Positions 43,132 through 56,181 are shown, counted from the stretch's first letter. The stretch: 64,000 nucleotides of DNA from Uranotaenia lowii (GCF_029784155.1 NC_073693.1:140419988-140483987); one strand, 5' to 3'. The notes: generated from the letters alone by a model not told the origin. A program made the numbers and translations.

Positions 43132-44152
43132 TTGCATATATTATATCATGAACTGAAGGTAATTGAATTTTTTTTTTTAAATTCACTTCAAACTGAGAAA
43201 AGTATAATAACTGTGCTGTGAATGATCTGTAGATTCGTTTATTTTCAAACAAGAATCGTATCATTCAGTTGTTGGTTTACCATACGAATTCGTTTTGTTT
43301 TTTTTTATTTTGCCGAAGTTTAAAACGGGAAACCTTTATTCTCTGTAGTCAATGTTGCTGCATACATTAAGCGGCAAAAATTTACTTAATAATTAATTTA
43401 TAGCTTAAAAAACAAATGAATTTTTACCTGGATACAATTCCTTAGGTCTTCTCACTATATCTTCCAATTTTACCATTTGGTTGATTTCCTTGCTGTTTGT
43501 TCTATACAGGCAAACTCTCGGAAAATATTCATATTTTTATAGATATCAAAAATTTATAACAAACGAAAACAGAAAAAAACTAAAACTATACAAGTCAAAT
43601 GAAAAGTATTAAACTTTGAAATTAAACAACTCACTTGCTTCAAAACACATCGATTTCAACAGAGAATGTATTGGTTGGTGAGCCTTTGAAGAATTTATAT
43701 ATTTAGATTACATTTTTATGAACAGCAAAAATTTCCAAAAACAATCCAGGTTTTGCCTTCCTAATACTCAATATAAAGGCTTTTAAACGCAGAAAACAGT
43801 CTTCACATATTTTAACTTTCGAGTTGTATCAATGCTTATGCGAAAAAAAATCATGTTGGTAAAGGTTAACCAACTTCAATAGGAAAACTTAAAATTGAAA
43901 GGCAAGTTGAGATGATAGCCTGAAAATTGTGATTGGAATTTCAAGCGAATAAGGAGTAAAAGTTGAAGTTGAAATAATAGTAGAGAGGATAAAAAAAGTT
44001 ATAATATTTAATGACAATTTGTGCCGGTAGAACATACAACTTAAAATTTACAACATGCTGATGACAGTTTATAAATCATATTTTATTAGAGTTTAAGAAA
44101 TCACTTGAAAATATTCATTGCAAAAAATATTATTGCTATTCGAGTTCGAATA
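43132..44152. other. AT-rich stretch, nothing recognised
   Basis: Between the LINE target site and the Harbinger element. No supported gene or repeat; short T and A runs only. Confidence 0.4.
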
Positions 44153-44452
44153 CAGGGGCGGGATTATGGAACTCGAAACAATCGAGTTTCGTTCGATTCG
44201 ACCTACTTTGGCATTATCGATCTTGAACGAGCTCGATTCGAATGGAACGTTTTCGAGAGTACTAGATTTGCGAGTACTAAAACGTCAATTTTGGCATTAT
44301 GAATCATTGTGTTCGAGCATTTTTTGCTCGAAACGAAAACAAAAGTCTCGACAGCTGTATTAGTTTTCGACCGTTTGGATAATTTCGTGAAAACAAGTTA
44401 GTTTGCAGAAAATTCCAATTTTAAACGTATTGCTTGTGGTTTTCATCTAATA

Positions 44453-46814
44453 CATGGGTGGCCAACATTTTTAACAGGCGGGCCAAATTTTGAAGATGAG
44501 ATAGGCTGGTGGGCCACACCACCATTTTTTTTTTTTTTTTCAAATAAGAATTCAGAGCAAATAAATGAATAACTGGTTTTCAATGATGATTTGGAACAGG
44601 TTTCTACTGGTTCTACTTGGATTGACTGGAAAAGTAATTTAAAAAGTTTTTAAGAGCTCTTTTCTCAGCCCAATTTATTATTTTCATTACTAAATTGAAA
44701 AATTTAACGACTAAAATATCAGTTGTCTTTATCCAGATCAAATTAAATATCGATATAAATTATATAGAGTAGGGGTTATGTCAAATTTATAAGTTTTTAA
44801 CTTAAAGTTTAAACTTTTCCTACAACCACTTATTTCACAACAAAACTTGGCTGTCATGGACCAAAGGTCTGCGCCAAAAGCGAATGAGAGAAAAAAAAAA
44901 AAAAGTTTAAACTTCGGGTGGATAAATCTGTTGCTGGAATGTCTAATAGTATGGAAATTCCATTCATGATCTTAAAATTTTTTAAACAAAAAATTTGATT
45001 TTTGACTTCTGTATCCTCTTGAGTTGTCAAACTTTTATTTAAAAAAATAACAAACAAAATGATGTGATGATATGTATTGACTGTAAACGTCTTGAAAAAA
45101 AATTCAACTCACTTTTAGCATGTGCGTACTGCTTCAAGAATGCCCATTTCAGATGTCGTAGTTTAATCGGCAGCGTTGCAGAAAAATTAACGATTGTTTA
45201 TTCTTTTTCAAATCAAATTGTTCAGATTATTATTTTAACCACACCTTCATCATAGTTTACAAACTGAACTATCTTCAGCAATTCAAAATGCAGTTTCAAA
45301 TGAAATGCGTACTATAAAATTAGATTTTCAAACAGTTTCCGCGGCTATAGAAACATCCAAAGATTACTTTTCTGTTCACACTATTAAAACAGATTTAAAA
45401 AATTTGAAGTCTGAAAATGAAACTGAAGAAAGAGGTGTCGGAACTAAAAAAACGGAATCTTTTCTTTCCGGCAAAGTCGAAAAAGCTAAGTTCATGGCTT
45501 GTCGAAAATCATGATATTCATGGCTAACATTCTTCCTTTCATTGATTATAATGTTTTTTAAATCTTTTCATCATATTTGAAAGTTGTTTTTTTTTTAAAT
45601 TTTGTGAGCATTGTTTAATTTTCTTAACAATTTGCACTAGTTTGAAAATCATGGTTGAAACACAATTTTAAAAAATAAATCAAAGATCTAATTTTGACAA
45701 TGGCAGCACATTTTAAACATATTTATCTATAATAGAATAATTGTTTTAACAATTTTAACAGAATAATAACAAACATTTTCAATGGTTTCTAACTATTGCG
45801 AATGTATCATCGATATGGGAAAACTTTATAATCTGACGGGTGTGTGGCAAGCCTATAAATTTCCGGAAGATTACAAAATATATTTATTTTTGCGACTTTG
45901 AAACACATGATATTTTGCAGCTTTCAAAATTAATATTTCAGGGAAATTAGATTTAACATTTTCCCGTAATAAAAACCATTTTTAAAATCCACATTACTTT
46001 TTAATTTTTCAGCAGATATTAAAACATGGCACATCAAAAAGCATTGAAAGTTAATAGCTTTTCAAATGAAATATTTTAAAAATGTTAGCAGTGAAAATCT
46101 ATGTGAAAAATGATAAATAAGCTACAAAATCTATTAATTAGAAGTACCGTCTGCAAAAACTAAGCAAATTTTAAAACTGGGTGAAAATCAAAAGACATCT
46201 GCGCAAATAGCCATAAAAAGTATCGATTTTCCCGTAATATTTACCTACAGTAAAATTTTCGTTGGTTTCAATGGAAGCTATCTAATTAAGAAAATTCTTC
46301 CTTCTAAACTGCCTAAAATACTACACTTTGACAAATAAATAGTTCAATTCGTTCAAGTTCAATAGTTAATAAAAATGTTTTGATTTTCGGTATAACTTCG
46401 TCCTAAATTTAACAGTTTTTTTTTAAATATCATATTATTCTTTCCATGAAGCCTTTAAAAATCAGTCAAAATTAAAACTTGTGACATGCACCCATTTAGG
46501 AGCTCTTATTGCTTTTATAATAATGGCAAAGATAATCAATTAAGATTAATTCATCGCAGTACATATCTGTTATTTGAAATTATTGTTCATGTGTTAAATA
46601 TTGTTAAAATAAAAATTATACATATTTTAGTCCGAATTGAGTTTCAAATTCTTGAATGATTGAGACAGATTTTGATAAACCTCATCTCAAGATGGTACAG
46701 TAACCATCAAAAGCCTCAACTCTTAAATATAACTAAGATTTGAATGTGGAAATTCTGGAAAAAGCTTCGCGGGCCACAAAAAAACAGCCGCGGGCCATTG
46801 TTTGGCCACCCATG
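44453..46814. mobile_element. hAT-like element inserted in the Harbinger 5' region
   Basis: The ends catgggtggccaac and its inverse (ttggccacccatg) are flanked by a perfect 8-bp duplication, atctaata (44445-44452, 46815-46822). Subterminal ggcgggcc/ggcccgc strings occur on both sides, familiar from CAGGGGTGGCCAA-type hAT elements. No hAT transposase is left; the interior is AT-rich and holds a zinc-finger ORF relic (45064-45514). Confidence 0.85.
45064..45514 (+). pseudogene. Relic of a zinc-finger (PHD-like) LINE ORF1 protein
   Basis: The first frame (45064-45255) holds CIDC, a 12-residue spacer, then CAYCFKNAHFRC: the CxxC...CxxCx4HxxC spacing of a PHD-type finger. After a frame shift near 45240, a helical stretch follows (ELSSAIQNAVSNEM ... 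ETSKDYF, to 45514). A finger plus coiled coil is the plan of ORF1 proteins in CR1-like LINEs. The ORF starting at 63911 is a similar but distinct finger. No reverse transcriptase remains here. Confidence 0.4.
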
Positions 46815-46891
46815 ATCTAATACGTAAGTAAATATGTTGTTGTTTAGTGGATTTTAACCCTATCTCATCCATTTATTTTTGCTTTAGGACT

Positions 46892-47794
46892 ATGGAATCG
46901 CCACGACAAACTATGAGTGTCAAAAACAATCAAGTAGAATTCATGACGGATTTCATGGAGGAGAATCCAAATCTCGCAAAAGGACTGTTAAAAACCAATG
47001 ACGCTAAAAGGACTTCCCACAGATTATGGGAAGAGTTGAAAAATGGACTTAACGAGCGAGGTCCTCCTGCGCGGGGAGTTACAGAGTGTAAAAAAGTAAG
47101 TTAATTCATAACAGTGCCTGCTGATGTGAAACCCGGAATCTGAAATATTTATTTTATGTTTTATTTTATTTGTTATATGATTTTCTAAATTTTGAAAGTA
47201 TTATGATTTATGGTGCGTTTTTTCAAGATAACCGTTAAAAGTTATAAAAATATTATAAACAAAATCGATTATTGTGTGTTTGTACAGTTGACAGTACAAA
47301 TAGTATACTTTTTTTTATTACTTAGGTGTGGGCGGAAACAGTTGAACTTATATGAAGAAAGTGTGGTGAGATCTGCCGGTTTAAGTTCCGCTGTTGCTGG
47401 TATTGCATCGGCAAAATCGTTCGGTTGCCGAAAGAGGCGTCTTCCGTCGTTAGATGAAATATCGGAAACCTCCATAGAAGCTCGATCGAATGATGAAAAT
47501 TAAGTTTTTGTTAATGAATATATAGCAGAAGAGTTGGGCGGCTTTCCTTCAGCTTCGTAGGAGACTGGACGTGTACGTGACATGGATACTGGAACTGGAA
47601 CAAGGACAAGTAAGCGGATTAACGGAAAGAAGGATAAACTAGAACTTTTTCGAAGATACGTTGAAGCGAAGGAAGAATCGAACCAAACACAAAAAGCTCT
47701 GTTACAAATCAAGCAAGAAAGCTTGGAAATCAAAAAACAAATGCTTGAATTGGAGTGGAAAAAATTTGATTCCATCCAATCCAATTCGAACTGA
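46892..47794 (+). pseudogene. Harbinger Myb/SANT-like accessory protein, decayed
   Basis: Harbinger elements need a Myb-like partner that brings the transposase to the ends and the nucleus. Exon 1 (46892-47095, MESPRQTMSV ... GVTECKK) has the trihelix-type LWEELKNGLN motif and ends in GTAAGT. The next exon (from 47326) begins VWAE as expected but runs into TGA within ten codons. The frame shifts to keep SSAVAGIASAKSFG (47330-47503), then again to a Lys/Glu-rich coiled coil (47582-47794, KLELFRRYVEAKEES). The tryptophan-rich middle is missing. An acceptor-like gctttag just before the ATG suggests a 5' UTR intron now holding the hAT-like element. Confidence 0.65.
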
Positions 47795-47895
47795 AAGGAA
47801 TTAATACATTATTTGTTGTTCTTATTAATGAATATAGATATTTATTTCTGCGTAAAATATTGTCCCTGCAGTCAACAAAACTAGCATTCTTTATT

Positions 47896-49031
47896 TTAGT
47901 CAAGCAAAGAGTCTCTGATTGCGTCACGAATTCTTTGGGCCCTTCTGTCTAATACACGATCATTTCGCATTTCAGCTGTTACTGATAATTGGTCCGAGGG
48001 TAATAAAATATAATCTAAATCAAATGCTACATTATAAGCTATACACATGTTTTGTAACGCACAACACACATTTATAATTGCTGTGATCTTCTTCGGACTG
48101 TATCGAAGCTTACGATCGGACGAAATTCAAATGACTACAATAAAATTTTCACGTTAACTGAGATGTAAGCTTACCTAATAATCTAGATTCTCCATTCCGG
48201 AAATTTTCTTCGAAAAACTCTCGTTCTGCACTCATGTCCCACACAAATGATTCGTGAGCAGCTCCACCGAAAAGGGGATTTATGGCCAGAATGCGATAGT
48301 TATGATCGGTTATCTGTGCGTTGAAAAATATTATTCATGGACAAAAATTTTTCAAAAACTAAAAAGTGTTATAATTACTTACTATCATGCCGTTGAGGGT
48401 GAAAACTTAAGGTTGATCCCTCTAAAAATAAACGATACAAAAAAAAAATGCCGTTGATACTGTGAAATCCTTTTCGATTAAAATACATGTGTTCGTCCTT
48501 TGTAGGTCTCAAAATGGGTATATGGGTACCATCGATACACCCTACGACGCCGGGTATCCTGAATTTATCAAAGTAGTGCTTTTTTGTTTCATTGAAGGAT
48601 TGCGTATTTAATCCGATCCACTTTTCACAGAGGGTTTCTTCTAATAGAGATATTAATTCGCTAAATATCGTAGAAACGGTTGGCTCCGCCATTCCAAGCA
48701 AAAACCTTGCTCCCACGTTGGTTTGATAGGATCCACTAGCTAGTAGATTTAAAGTGGCTGCCAATTTCAACGTAGAAGGAATAGCTGAGGATTTGAAAGT
48801 TTGCGGAAACTCGGTTGTTTCAATAATATTCTTGAAAGCTTCTCGACTCACTCTAAAATACTGACGAAACCTTGAAAAGCATGGAAATTATTACTTCTAT
48901 CCTATATACAAGCAGCTAAACAACACTCACTGATTTTCATTCAGAGAAAGAGGATCACTTTTATCCCGCAGCTGACGTCTCTGTGGTGCAAGCATACAAT
49001 CTTCGTCACTGTCGCTTCCGTAGAAAAACAT
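47896..49031 (-). pseudogene. HARBI1-like transposase with internal deletion
   Basis: ATG 49031 (MFFYGSDSDEDCML) and exon 1 end at a GTGAGT donor (48930). A 60-bp intron (48871-48930) precedes the main exon: FRQYFRVSREAF, then GVVGCIDGTHIPI with the first catalytic Asp, and YFNRKGFHSIN. Further exons give ITDHNYRILAINP, LFGGAAHESFVWDMS (second Asp region expected near here) and a C-terminus SSDRKLRYSPKKITAIINVC ... RDSLLD to TAA 47896. The block normally holding GDSGYP and the catalytic Glu is absent between LLG and SSDRK. The element therefore cannot move itself. The ORF 48851-48375 is the best-preserved part. Confidence 0.8.
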
Positions 49032-49311
49032 GTCGAGTTTCTTTTTTAAGCACTATCTTCGTAAAGTAATATTAATCGGAAAAAAATGTTCGGCGTTTAA
49101 AATAAATTCAGCAAATTAAACTTTTGTTTTTGTTAACAAACTCCAAAATTTGACACTTCGTTTCGAGATGATCTACTACCCGGTTTAATCGAAATCTAGT
49201 ACGTTAGAATTTAGAACTCGAACGAGATACGTAATACCGATTCTAATTCGATTCGAGTTAAAACTCGAAACGAGTATCTCGAATCGAATAGGATTCATAA
49301 TTTCACCCCAG

Positions 49312-50654
49312 ATGTTAACAATTGCTTTGCTAAAAAATAAAAGTAATTAACATTTGAAAAACATTGAATTAGATTTCAATTGGATTCTGATCTTAACCTC
49401 AAGGTGCCTAGAAAATGAGTCGATTTGGGGTCATTTTTTAATTTCTTTATCTCTGGAATCTAAAAAGCTTCGTTTAGGTTCATAACTCATCTATGATTTT
49501 TTTTTGCAGGATTTTTAAATAACGTTTACAAGAGTAAATTTAAACTTTTATCACAGACAAACAGACAGGACACTCGGTTTTCGTTTTTCGCAAACTATTT
49601 TGAAGCTAGGCAATGTTGACACTAGAGTGCACTAAAATCACTAAAATTAAAATCTAGTTTTTTAATCATGGTAGCAGTGCATCTCCTGTTTCATCTCCAT
49701 CGTGCTTGTAAGTTGTTGAGACAACAAAGTTTGTTTACCGTTGATTTGGTGTTAATTTAAGATTGAAGAATTTCGTGTTTAGATTCAACAATTAAACCAA
49801 ATAATGGACCGAAACGTGCTGTAAAAGCCGATCAAACCAGTGCATAAATGGAAGGAATTTGTCAAAGTTTGTCTGCCATCTCCGTAGTTCCCCGAAAGTC
49901 GTCATGAAACAACCGAGAAAATTTTCATTTTAAGAGAAACTATTGAAAAATTGTGCCAAAGGAATTTTAGTGACAACAGTATTATTATTTTTAAACAGTC
50001 TGCCGTCGAAATTTGATAAAAGAATTATCAATGGATTGAGAAGACATAATTTTCGTGAAAGACGCCTTATCCATGAAGTTTTTAAAAAGCTTTTCTTGCT
50101 ACCAGAGTACGAAATGATTCGAGCGATACGGAAATTATTCAAGAGCGAAATTGAGATAAGCTAGCGGAAACGTTGAGAATATGTTCTGTTCTGAAATAAT
50201 TACCTGAATATCTATTTTGACTCTGACTCTTGAGAAGGACAATTACATTGCAGAATTCGTTTAATACGTGTAAAAGATCTCTAAAGTAATTTTCCCCCAA
50301 TTGACTTTGACGCAAATCTGAGACTCAGCTTATTTTATCAATTTTAACCATTAAATAGAAAATCCTAGACTTTATGTACCTATGCCAAATTTTTTACCTG
50401 CAAAATTACTTCTGAAAATACGTCTTCGTTAAAAAAAACGCGTTTGTTGTTCCTGCATGAAATAGAAAGATCCTGAATAATTAATGTCTAATTTTAACGG
50501 GCTTTGAAAACCAAAAGAAATTCACGGATATAAAAACACCATTTTGTATTTTTTTCAACACAATATTTATGCACAAAAAAAATTCCCTCCGGATCCATTC
50601 AAAAAGTTTTCATCGGTTCCAAACATTGACTTCCGTTACTGGAGACTGAAGGAT
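49312..50654. other. AT-rich stretch, nothing recognised
   Basis: Between the Harbinger element and transposon copy C. Overlapping short frames near 49930-50164 lie on opposite strands and have no support. Confidence 0.4.
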
Positions 50655-50656
50655 TA

Positions 50657-51925
50657 AAGGGTGATACGGTCAAAATTTGGTCAAGGGAAAACGCGTGTAA
50701 ATCGGTGAAATCGTTTATTTAAAAAATCAAATTTAATTTCTTTTTCAAGTTTAATTAGTATAACATTCAGGAAATATACTCAGTAAGGCTTCCGCTTTTC
50801 CAAAACCAAATTGTTGGGCCTTACGCTTAACCCCTGCCATCAGATTTTGTACAGCCACCTTGTCCACCTTCTTCGCCGCATAAAGCCAGTTTGCCTTGAA
50901 CTGCTGCTCGTCTTTAGCAGTTTTTTGGGTCTTCTTTAGGTTCTGCTTGACAATAGCCCAGTATTTCTCAATTGGGCGCAGCTCTGGCGTGTTGAGAGGG
51001 TTCTTGTCCTTGGGAACCACCTGCACGTTGTTGGCGGCGTACCACTCCATGGCCTTTTTACCGTAATGGCAAGATGCCAAATCCGGCCATAACAGTACGG
51101 AACAACCGTGTTTCTTCAGGAAAGGCAGCAGACGTTCCTTCAAACACTCTTTCACGTAAATTTCTTGGTTGACAGTCCCGGAAGCTATGAAAATGCTGCT
51201 TTTCAAGCTACAGTTACAGATGGCTTGCCAAACCAGATATTTCTTCGTGAACTTTGACAGTTTCATGTGCTTGAAAATATCTGCTACCTTTCCCCTTCCT
51301 TTTGCCGTATAAAACTCCTGTTCCGGAAGCTGCTTGTAGTCGGCTTTGACGTAGGTTTCGTCGTCCATTACCACGCAGTCAAACTTCGTCAGCATCGTCG
51401 TGTACAGCCTCCGGGATCGCGCTTTGGCCGTCGTATTTTGTTTATCATCGCGATTTGGAGTCACTACCTTCTTGTAAGTCGATAGTCCGGCTCGTTTTTT
51501 GGTTCGATGCACCCAGCTTGTTTGCGGCATCTCGGAGAGAGAGGTTAGGGTTTCGCTTGAAATCACCGGCAACTCTCTTTATCGTCTCAGCGGCTTCCGG
51601 TTTTCGATTTCCCCCGATCCAGACTTCCTGGCTGTCGACAAACGTTCCCCAAACACTTTGATTACATTTGTAACGGTTGATTTGGCAACTTTTACCTACT
51701 TTGCCAGCTTTGCGTGCGAGTAGCTCGGATTTTCGCGATGCACGAGCAAAATTTTAATACGCTGCTCTTCTTCCTTGAACGGCATTTTGACAACTGAAGA
51801 GTGAATTCCAAAACCAAAATAGGAGCAACATCCTACACACACACACACCTTCCAAATGAGGGGTGTTCAGGTTTTTTAAATGCAAAATTGAAAGAAATAC
51901 GTCAAATTTTGACCGTATCACCCTT
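50657..51925 (-). mobile_element. DD37E (ITm-type) Tc1/mariner transposon, copy C, 1,269 bp
   Basis: The ends aagggtgatacggtcaaaat and its inverse (perfect over at least 23 bp) are flanked by TA (50655-50656, 51926-51927). One minus-strand transposase gene fills the element. Length, TA target and the DD37E spacing match the ITmD37E family described from mosquitoes. Copy D at 62477 carries the same right end; copy A is a close relative. Confidence 0.93.
50751..51785 (-). pseudogene. DD37E transposase, two lesions
   Basis: Cut-and-paste transposase of the IS630/Tc1/mariner superfamily. ATG 51785 gives MPFKEEEQRIKILLVHRE; codon 30 (51698-51696) is TAG where relatives have a sense codon in the first helix-turn-helix. 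One G is missing from the G run coding the SGSGGNRK linker (51611-51615), shifting the frame. From about 51572 the frame is open to the TAA-side end: VMDDETYVK (first Asp), LLWPDLASCHY (second Asp), ELRPIEKYW (Glu). Counting gives 37 residues between the second Asp and the Glu. The catalytic triad is intact, so only the DNA-binding half is broken. Confidence 0.9.
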
Positions 51926-51927
51926 TA

Positions 51928-53575
51928 AACTAATTTCGATTCCCAATCTGATTTTCAATGATTACTGATTATGTGTTTTGAACATTTATTTTCATTCTGA
52001 ATAAAGGTTCTCAAATGTTTCTTTTGGAACATTTAGAATAACAATTTGACAAAAGTTTCTGATTTTAATTTTAAATTTGATGACGCTTTTTTTCATATTT
52101 TAATCCGTTTAACAATTAAAATTTTTAGTACAATATATAAATATGATTTTTTTTGTATTTTGCAGATTGGAAATGTACATAAAAAATTTAATTTTGAATT
52201 ACTTAATTTGCAAATCCTTCATTGGCTTTGATTTGCTATTTTATTTGCAATTTGTTTCTAAAATCTGAACTCTTAAATCTGTATCTTCTAGAAATATTAA
52301 TCTTATTTTTTTGTTTTATTATTTTAATTTTGCATGTATAGTCTGAATTCATGATGCTATAAGCCAATTTTCATGAGAGAAATATTTATTCTGTTGGTTC
52401 GTCTAGCAGACTTATAAAAAGGCCTGACTTCATCTCTACAAAGTAAAAAATCTGGGGTAAAAAAAAACGGTGGTCAAATCGTGCGTAAAATATTTGGACC
52501 GCTAGCGGGGAGATATTTTGAAAAATATCGCGATGGACAGCAAAACGAACTCTTTAGCGGCAACTGGCAGGTTTTCAGTTAGAAAATTTTCGTTGGAAAG
52601 TCCCGCTCGGATGTTTAGGAGATAAACAAGGAGAAAAAAAAACAGTTTGAAGTCTAAATACAAGTACTTGAAGAGGCTGACGATCTGATGAAGCTCCAAA
52701 TCCATCAATGCATCATAACGATTTATCATGTAATGGCTTAATATACAAAGAAGACTCCTTCTAAAAGCGACCATTTTCGCTGCATGGCAGTTTAGTAAGT
52801 CTAACAAAGTTGATACTCTGCTTTGGTTGGATCTGGGATCGTGCAATTATGCGAAAACTATGATAAAATGATAAAACGTCAAATCTTGTTATTTTGCCGA
52901 AGGAGAACAATTGACTAGATTTGCCATAACTTCGACCAAATTAAAAATTTTGAGATATTATGAAGATCAAGCTTCAGTAAACATAAAGCGTAATCGAAAA
53001 TAGCCTTTTTTTTTAAAAAAACGGTGGTTTATAGATGATGCACGTAGTGCCCAAAAATTTAAATTTAGAAATTTCTTCTTTGAACGCTATCTCAAAATTC
53101 ATTTGACAGATCGTTAAATTCAATTTCATCAATTTCCATTCATGAATTCAAAAGTTATTCACAAAACAAAGTGTTGCATTTTTTCGAATACAGTCTTTTC
53201 ACTCGTTCGAAGGCAAAAGATGAGTTTCATAAAGTTATCTTTCGTGTTGTTTTTTTTTTTTGCAGCTTTTAATATGCCTGATGTTGAATGTTGAACAAAA
53301 ATCACTCGGATGAACTTTTCAGCGAGCATGTGTGAACGAAGTCGAGTGAAGTCGAGCGGAGGAACTTTTTTTCGACCAATGAAATATCTTATTTCCATTG
53401 TTTTTAATCGAATATTTAACACAGATCAGATTGAACACAGCTGATTCTGTCATGGAACGACTTGCAAGCTTGGGTATTTTCATAACAACTAAGGTCATTG
53501 ATTTTAAAATCAACTTTAAAATGCAATGACATATGGGCCGTTCACTAATTACGTAAGCACGATTTTGGAAATTTT
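51928..53575. other. AT-rich stretch, nothing firmly recognised
   Basis: A 114-codon open frame on the minus strand (52846-52502) includes a hydrophobic stretch but begins without ATG and has no recognisable domain or splice sites. Nothing else stands out. Confidence 0.35.
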
Positions 53576-54780
53576 CAACCCTAACTCCCCCCCCCCCCTG
53601 GTAAGACAAAGTAAGAGATTTCAAAACCCCCCCTCCCCCCTAGTAAGATCTTACGTTTTTTATTCTTTGAGAAATTGACCCTTTTTTTAGGAATTATTTT
53701 TGACACTTTACCAGAATTATGGCATTCGTGTCAGAGAAATTGACACGGTTTTTTTTTTCAAAAATAGCTTGAAAATATTCAAAATGTGACATACATACTT
53801 CAAAGCAAAGCACTTTTTAAGTAAAATTAAAAAACTGTATTTGAAAAGCACAATCTTGTCGTGTCCGTTCGACTTCTCCAAAGTCGCTTGGTTCTTCAAA
53901 ATTGAACCGTTTTCTACGCCCAACATCTTCACTTTTTAACATCACACCAAATACTGATCATTCGATAACTGCGACACACAGAAGAACCCGTTCGTTCAGT
54001 TAACAATTTTTTCACTCTCTTTTTTCTCAAATTTCTCACTCAATAACACGAAAAAACCAATTCGTGTTCTCAAGATACACCACGATAAATATGCATCTAA
54101 CATATTTCTAACATTATTTTCCATTCATTGGCATATACTCTACAAATCTATACAAAACAACAGATGAAATTTCATAAACGATTAAAGAAAACATTATTCA
54201 AGACATGTTTGGAATAAAAATAATTTTCAATAAATTTCCACAATCGAATAAACGATAGAAAATCAAAATTCCGATTTCAAAAAGAGAGATCAGGTTAACA
54301 GAATGTAACAAAATTGTTATGTTTTTACCTGAAAATAATAAAAAATCTTTAAAAAAAAATATCATTCTATACTACTAGAATTGGGGCAAAAATGTTTAAC
54401 AACAATCACGTTGTTACCTAACCTAAAATCTCAGACTCATTCAGCGGTAAGCGATAAAGTTTTAGGATTTTTTTTGGTAAATCTTTTGTAAAATTTAGAC
54501 TTGGTAGTGTCTATCACTGAAAAAACTGTCTAGAATTTCATTATTTCATTTCATTTCATTTCATTTTTTTCATTTCATTTTTTATTAATTCAAAGACATT
54601 AAAAGATAGGTAACATAACGTCAAAGTTAACCAACAAATAGGTAGTGAGTAAAATAAAACCTGAGTAATATGGTTTCGTATGGCTGTGGCTGTGATGAAT
54701 TTTTAATGTAATATTTCTAACGTAAGACTTTAGGAAACCCCCCCTACCCCCCTAGTAAGAGATCGTAAGCAAATGTAATC
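53576..54780. repeat. Region bounded by C-rich 'cccctagtaaga' blocks
   Basis: Blocks ctcccccc...ctggtaagac and cctcccccctagtaagatct (53583-53660) and ccctacccccctagtaagag (54738-54765) share the C tract plus agtaaga. gttcactaattacgtaagca precedes the first. They may be pieces of one old dispersed repeat in which the C runs expand. Between them is AT-rich DNA and a (ATTTC)n run. Confidence 0.4.
54538..54585 (+). repeat. (ATTTC)n microsatellite
   Basis: About seven ATTTC units, interrupted by a T run near 54565. Confidence 0.9.
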
Positions 54781-54789
54781 CTATACAAT

Positions 54790-56180
54790 GAAGGTGGAAA
54801 AAACAATCCTTCGAGTTTTAATAGCAACTAAAAAAAGTAAACATTATGTGTTGTGGTTAAATTGACTAAAAAGATTCCACAAAAGTTCTATTACTTTTGG
54901 ATTGCAGTGTAGGTCGGGTTAGAATCGTTTTTTAGCTCACGAAGAGAACTGAACTAATATAGGAGTTTATTTATTAAGTACTTCAACCGTTTTCTCTCTA
55001 CACGGTATCTTCAATAAAACAACAAAGATTTCTATTGTAATTTACTAAACAAATAATGTCTAATTATTTCCTAGTTAAATGTTTTCAATGAAATTTTCTT
55101 GATAATTCTTTCGAAATTGTAATACTTTAAAAAAAAAATTCAAAAGAACAAAAACCTGTTGCTCCCAAAAGCACTCTTGACAAAGCGAGCATGTAACGAT
55201 TTCTACATTTCACAAGGCTAACTATTACGGGCTCCTAACATGGACGACAATGTAACAGAATTAACACAGAAGCACCACGTTTGCCAACATTCCTGAACAA
55301 GAGATCCTTCTATCCTCTCGTGAGAATGGAAAAAAACAGAAAAGGACAACCACTCTATTTGCTTCCCTCGCTCGAAATGGGTGGAGCCTAAACATTTGGT
55401 CCCTTTTTTCAACCCTCTTTCAGATTCAGAGTTGTACATACATTTTTCACCATACAAACTCACACACAGAAAGAGGGGAGAAATGGTCTCGCTCTCACAC
55501 TTTTACACAGCACAGACAACATGAAGGATATTTTCGGAACATAAGTTGCGAAAAAATATGCGATCCTTATGGGAAAGTTCAGGTGGCAGAAGAAGCAGAA
55601 TCAGCCATTCAGCTATCAAGTAGGGGAGAGGTGGAACGGGAAAACGAAAACAGGCGGGTGCTTGTTTATGTCAAGTTTCATATTCTTTTGCTCCACTCTC
55701 CACCATCATCATCTCGTCAGAAGGATTTGCCGGATTTTTTTTTGCTACTGTTGCTCCCGAAAAGCTTTTGACGACGACCGCTGATTCTAGGTTCTCTGCC
55801 TGCAGAAGCTGACGGCGAGCAGCACGAAGATAGTGTTATTATTTTTTATGGCGCTTTATGGAAATTGAAAATATTGTACGGCAACTTATTTTCGCTTTTA
55901 TTCCCACACGTAGCTAGAGTGCAGTGGAGCGAGATTTTCGTTTAATTTTTTTCGAGCTAACTTCAGCCAGGACGAGAGGAAAATGTGAAAAGCTGATAAG
56001 AATCAGCATCCGCTTTTTGAGGGAACAATGTATTGATGGAAGCAGAGAAACAGAAGATTGAACGTTCGTTCTGTTCTCTGAAGCAGAAAAAATTAAAATG
56101 AATGGTGTAACATTTCGCTGAGATGAAAAAAAAATGTCAGGACTCTCCGAAGAATCAAAAAATAACTCTTTAAACCTGAG
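54790..56180. other. Non-coding stretch with a GC-richer island (55200-56160)
   Basis: The island includes open frames on both strands, one with an ATG (55569, 71 codons, MGKFRWQKKQNQPF), but no splice sites, domain or poly(A) signal supports them. Regulatory or UTR origin is as likely. Confidence 0.25.
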
Positions 56181-56181
56181 G

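Larger units (their letters stand above)
44156..49308. mobile_element. PIF/Harbinger transposon with 3-bp TSD, carrying a nested hAT-like element
   Basis: The left end is GGGCGGGATTATGGAAC and the right end, inverted, GGGTGAAATTATGAATCC, flanked by CAG (44153-44155, 49309-49311). A CAG/CWG or TWA triplet duplication is typical of the superfamily. Many ctcgatt/ttcgag strings fill both subterminal regions. It encodes the expected pair, a Myb/SANT-like protein (plus) and a HARBI1-like DDE transposase (minus), both decayed. Without the 2.36-kb insertion it would be about 2.8 kb. Confidence 0.88.

Noticed and set aside
52502..52846. 114-codon minus-strand frame with hydrophobic stretch
   Set aside because: Begins without ATG; no splice sites, homology or poly(A) support.
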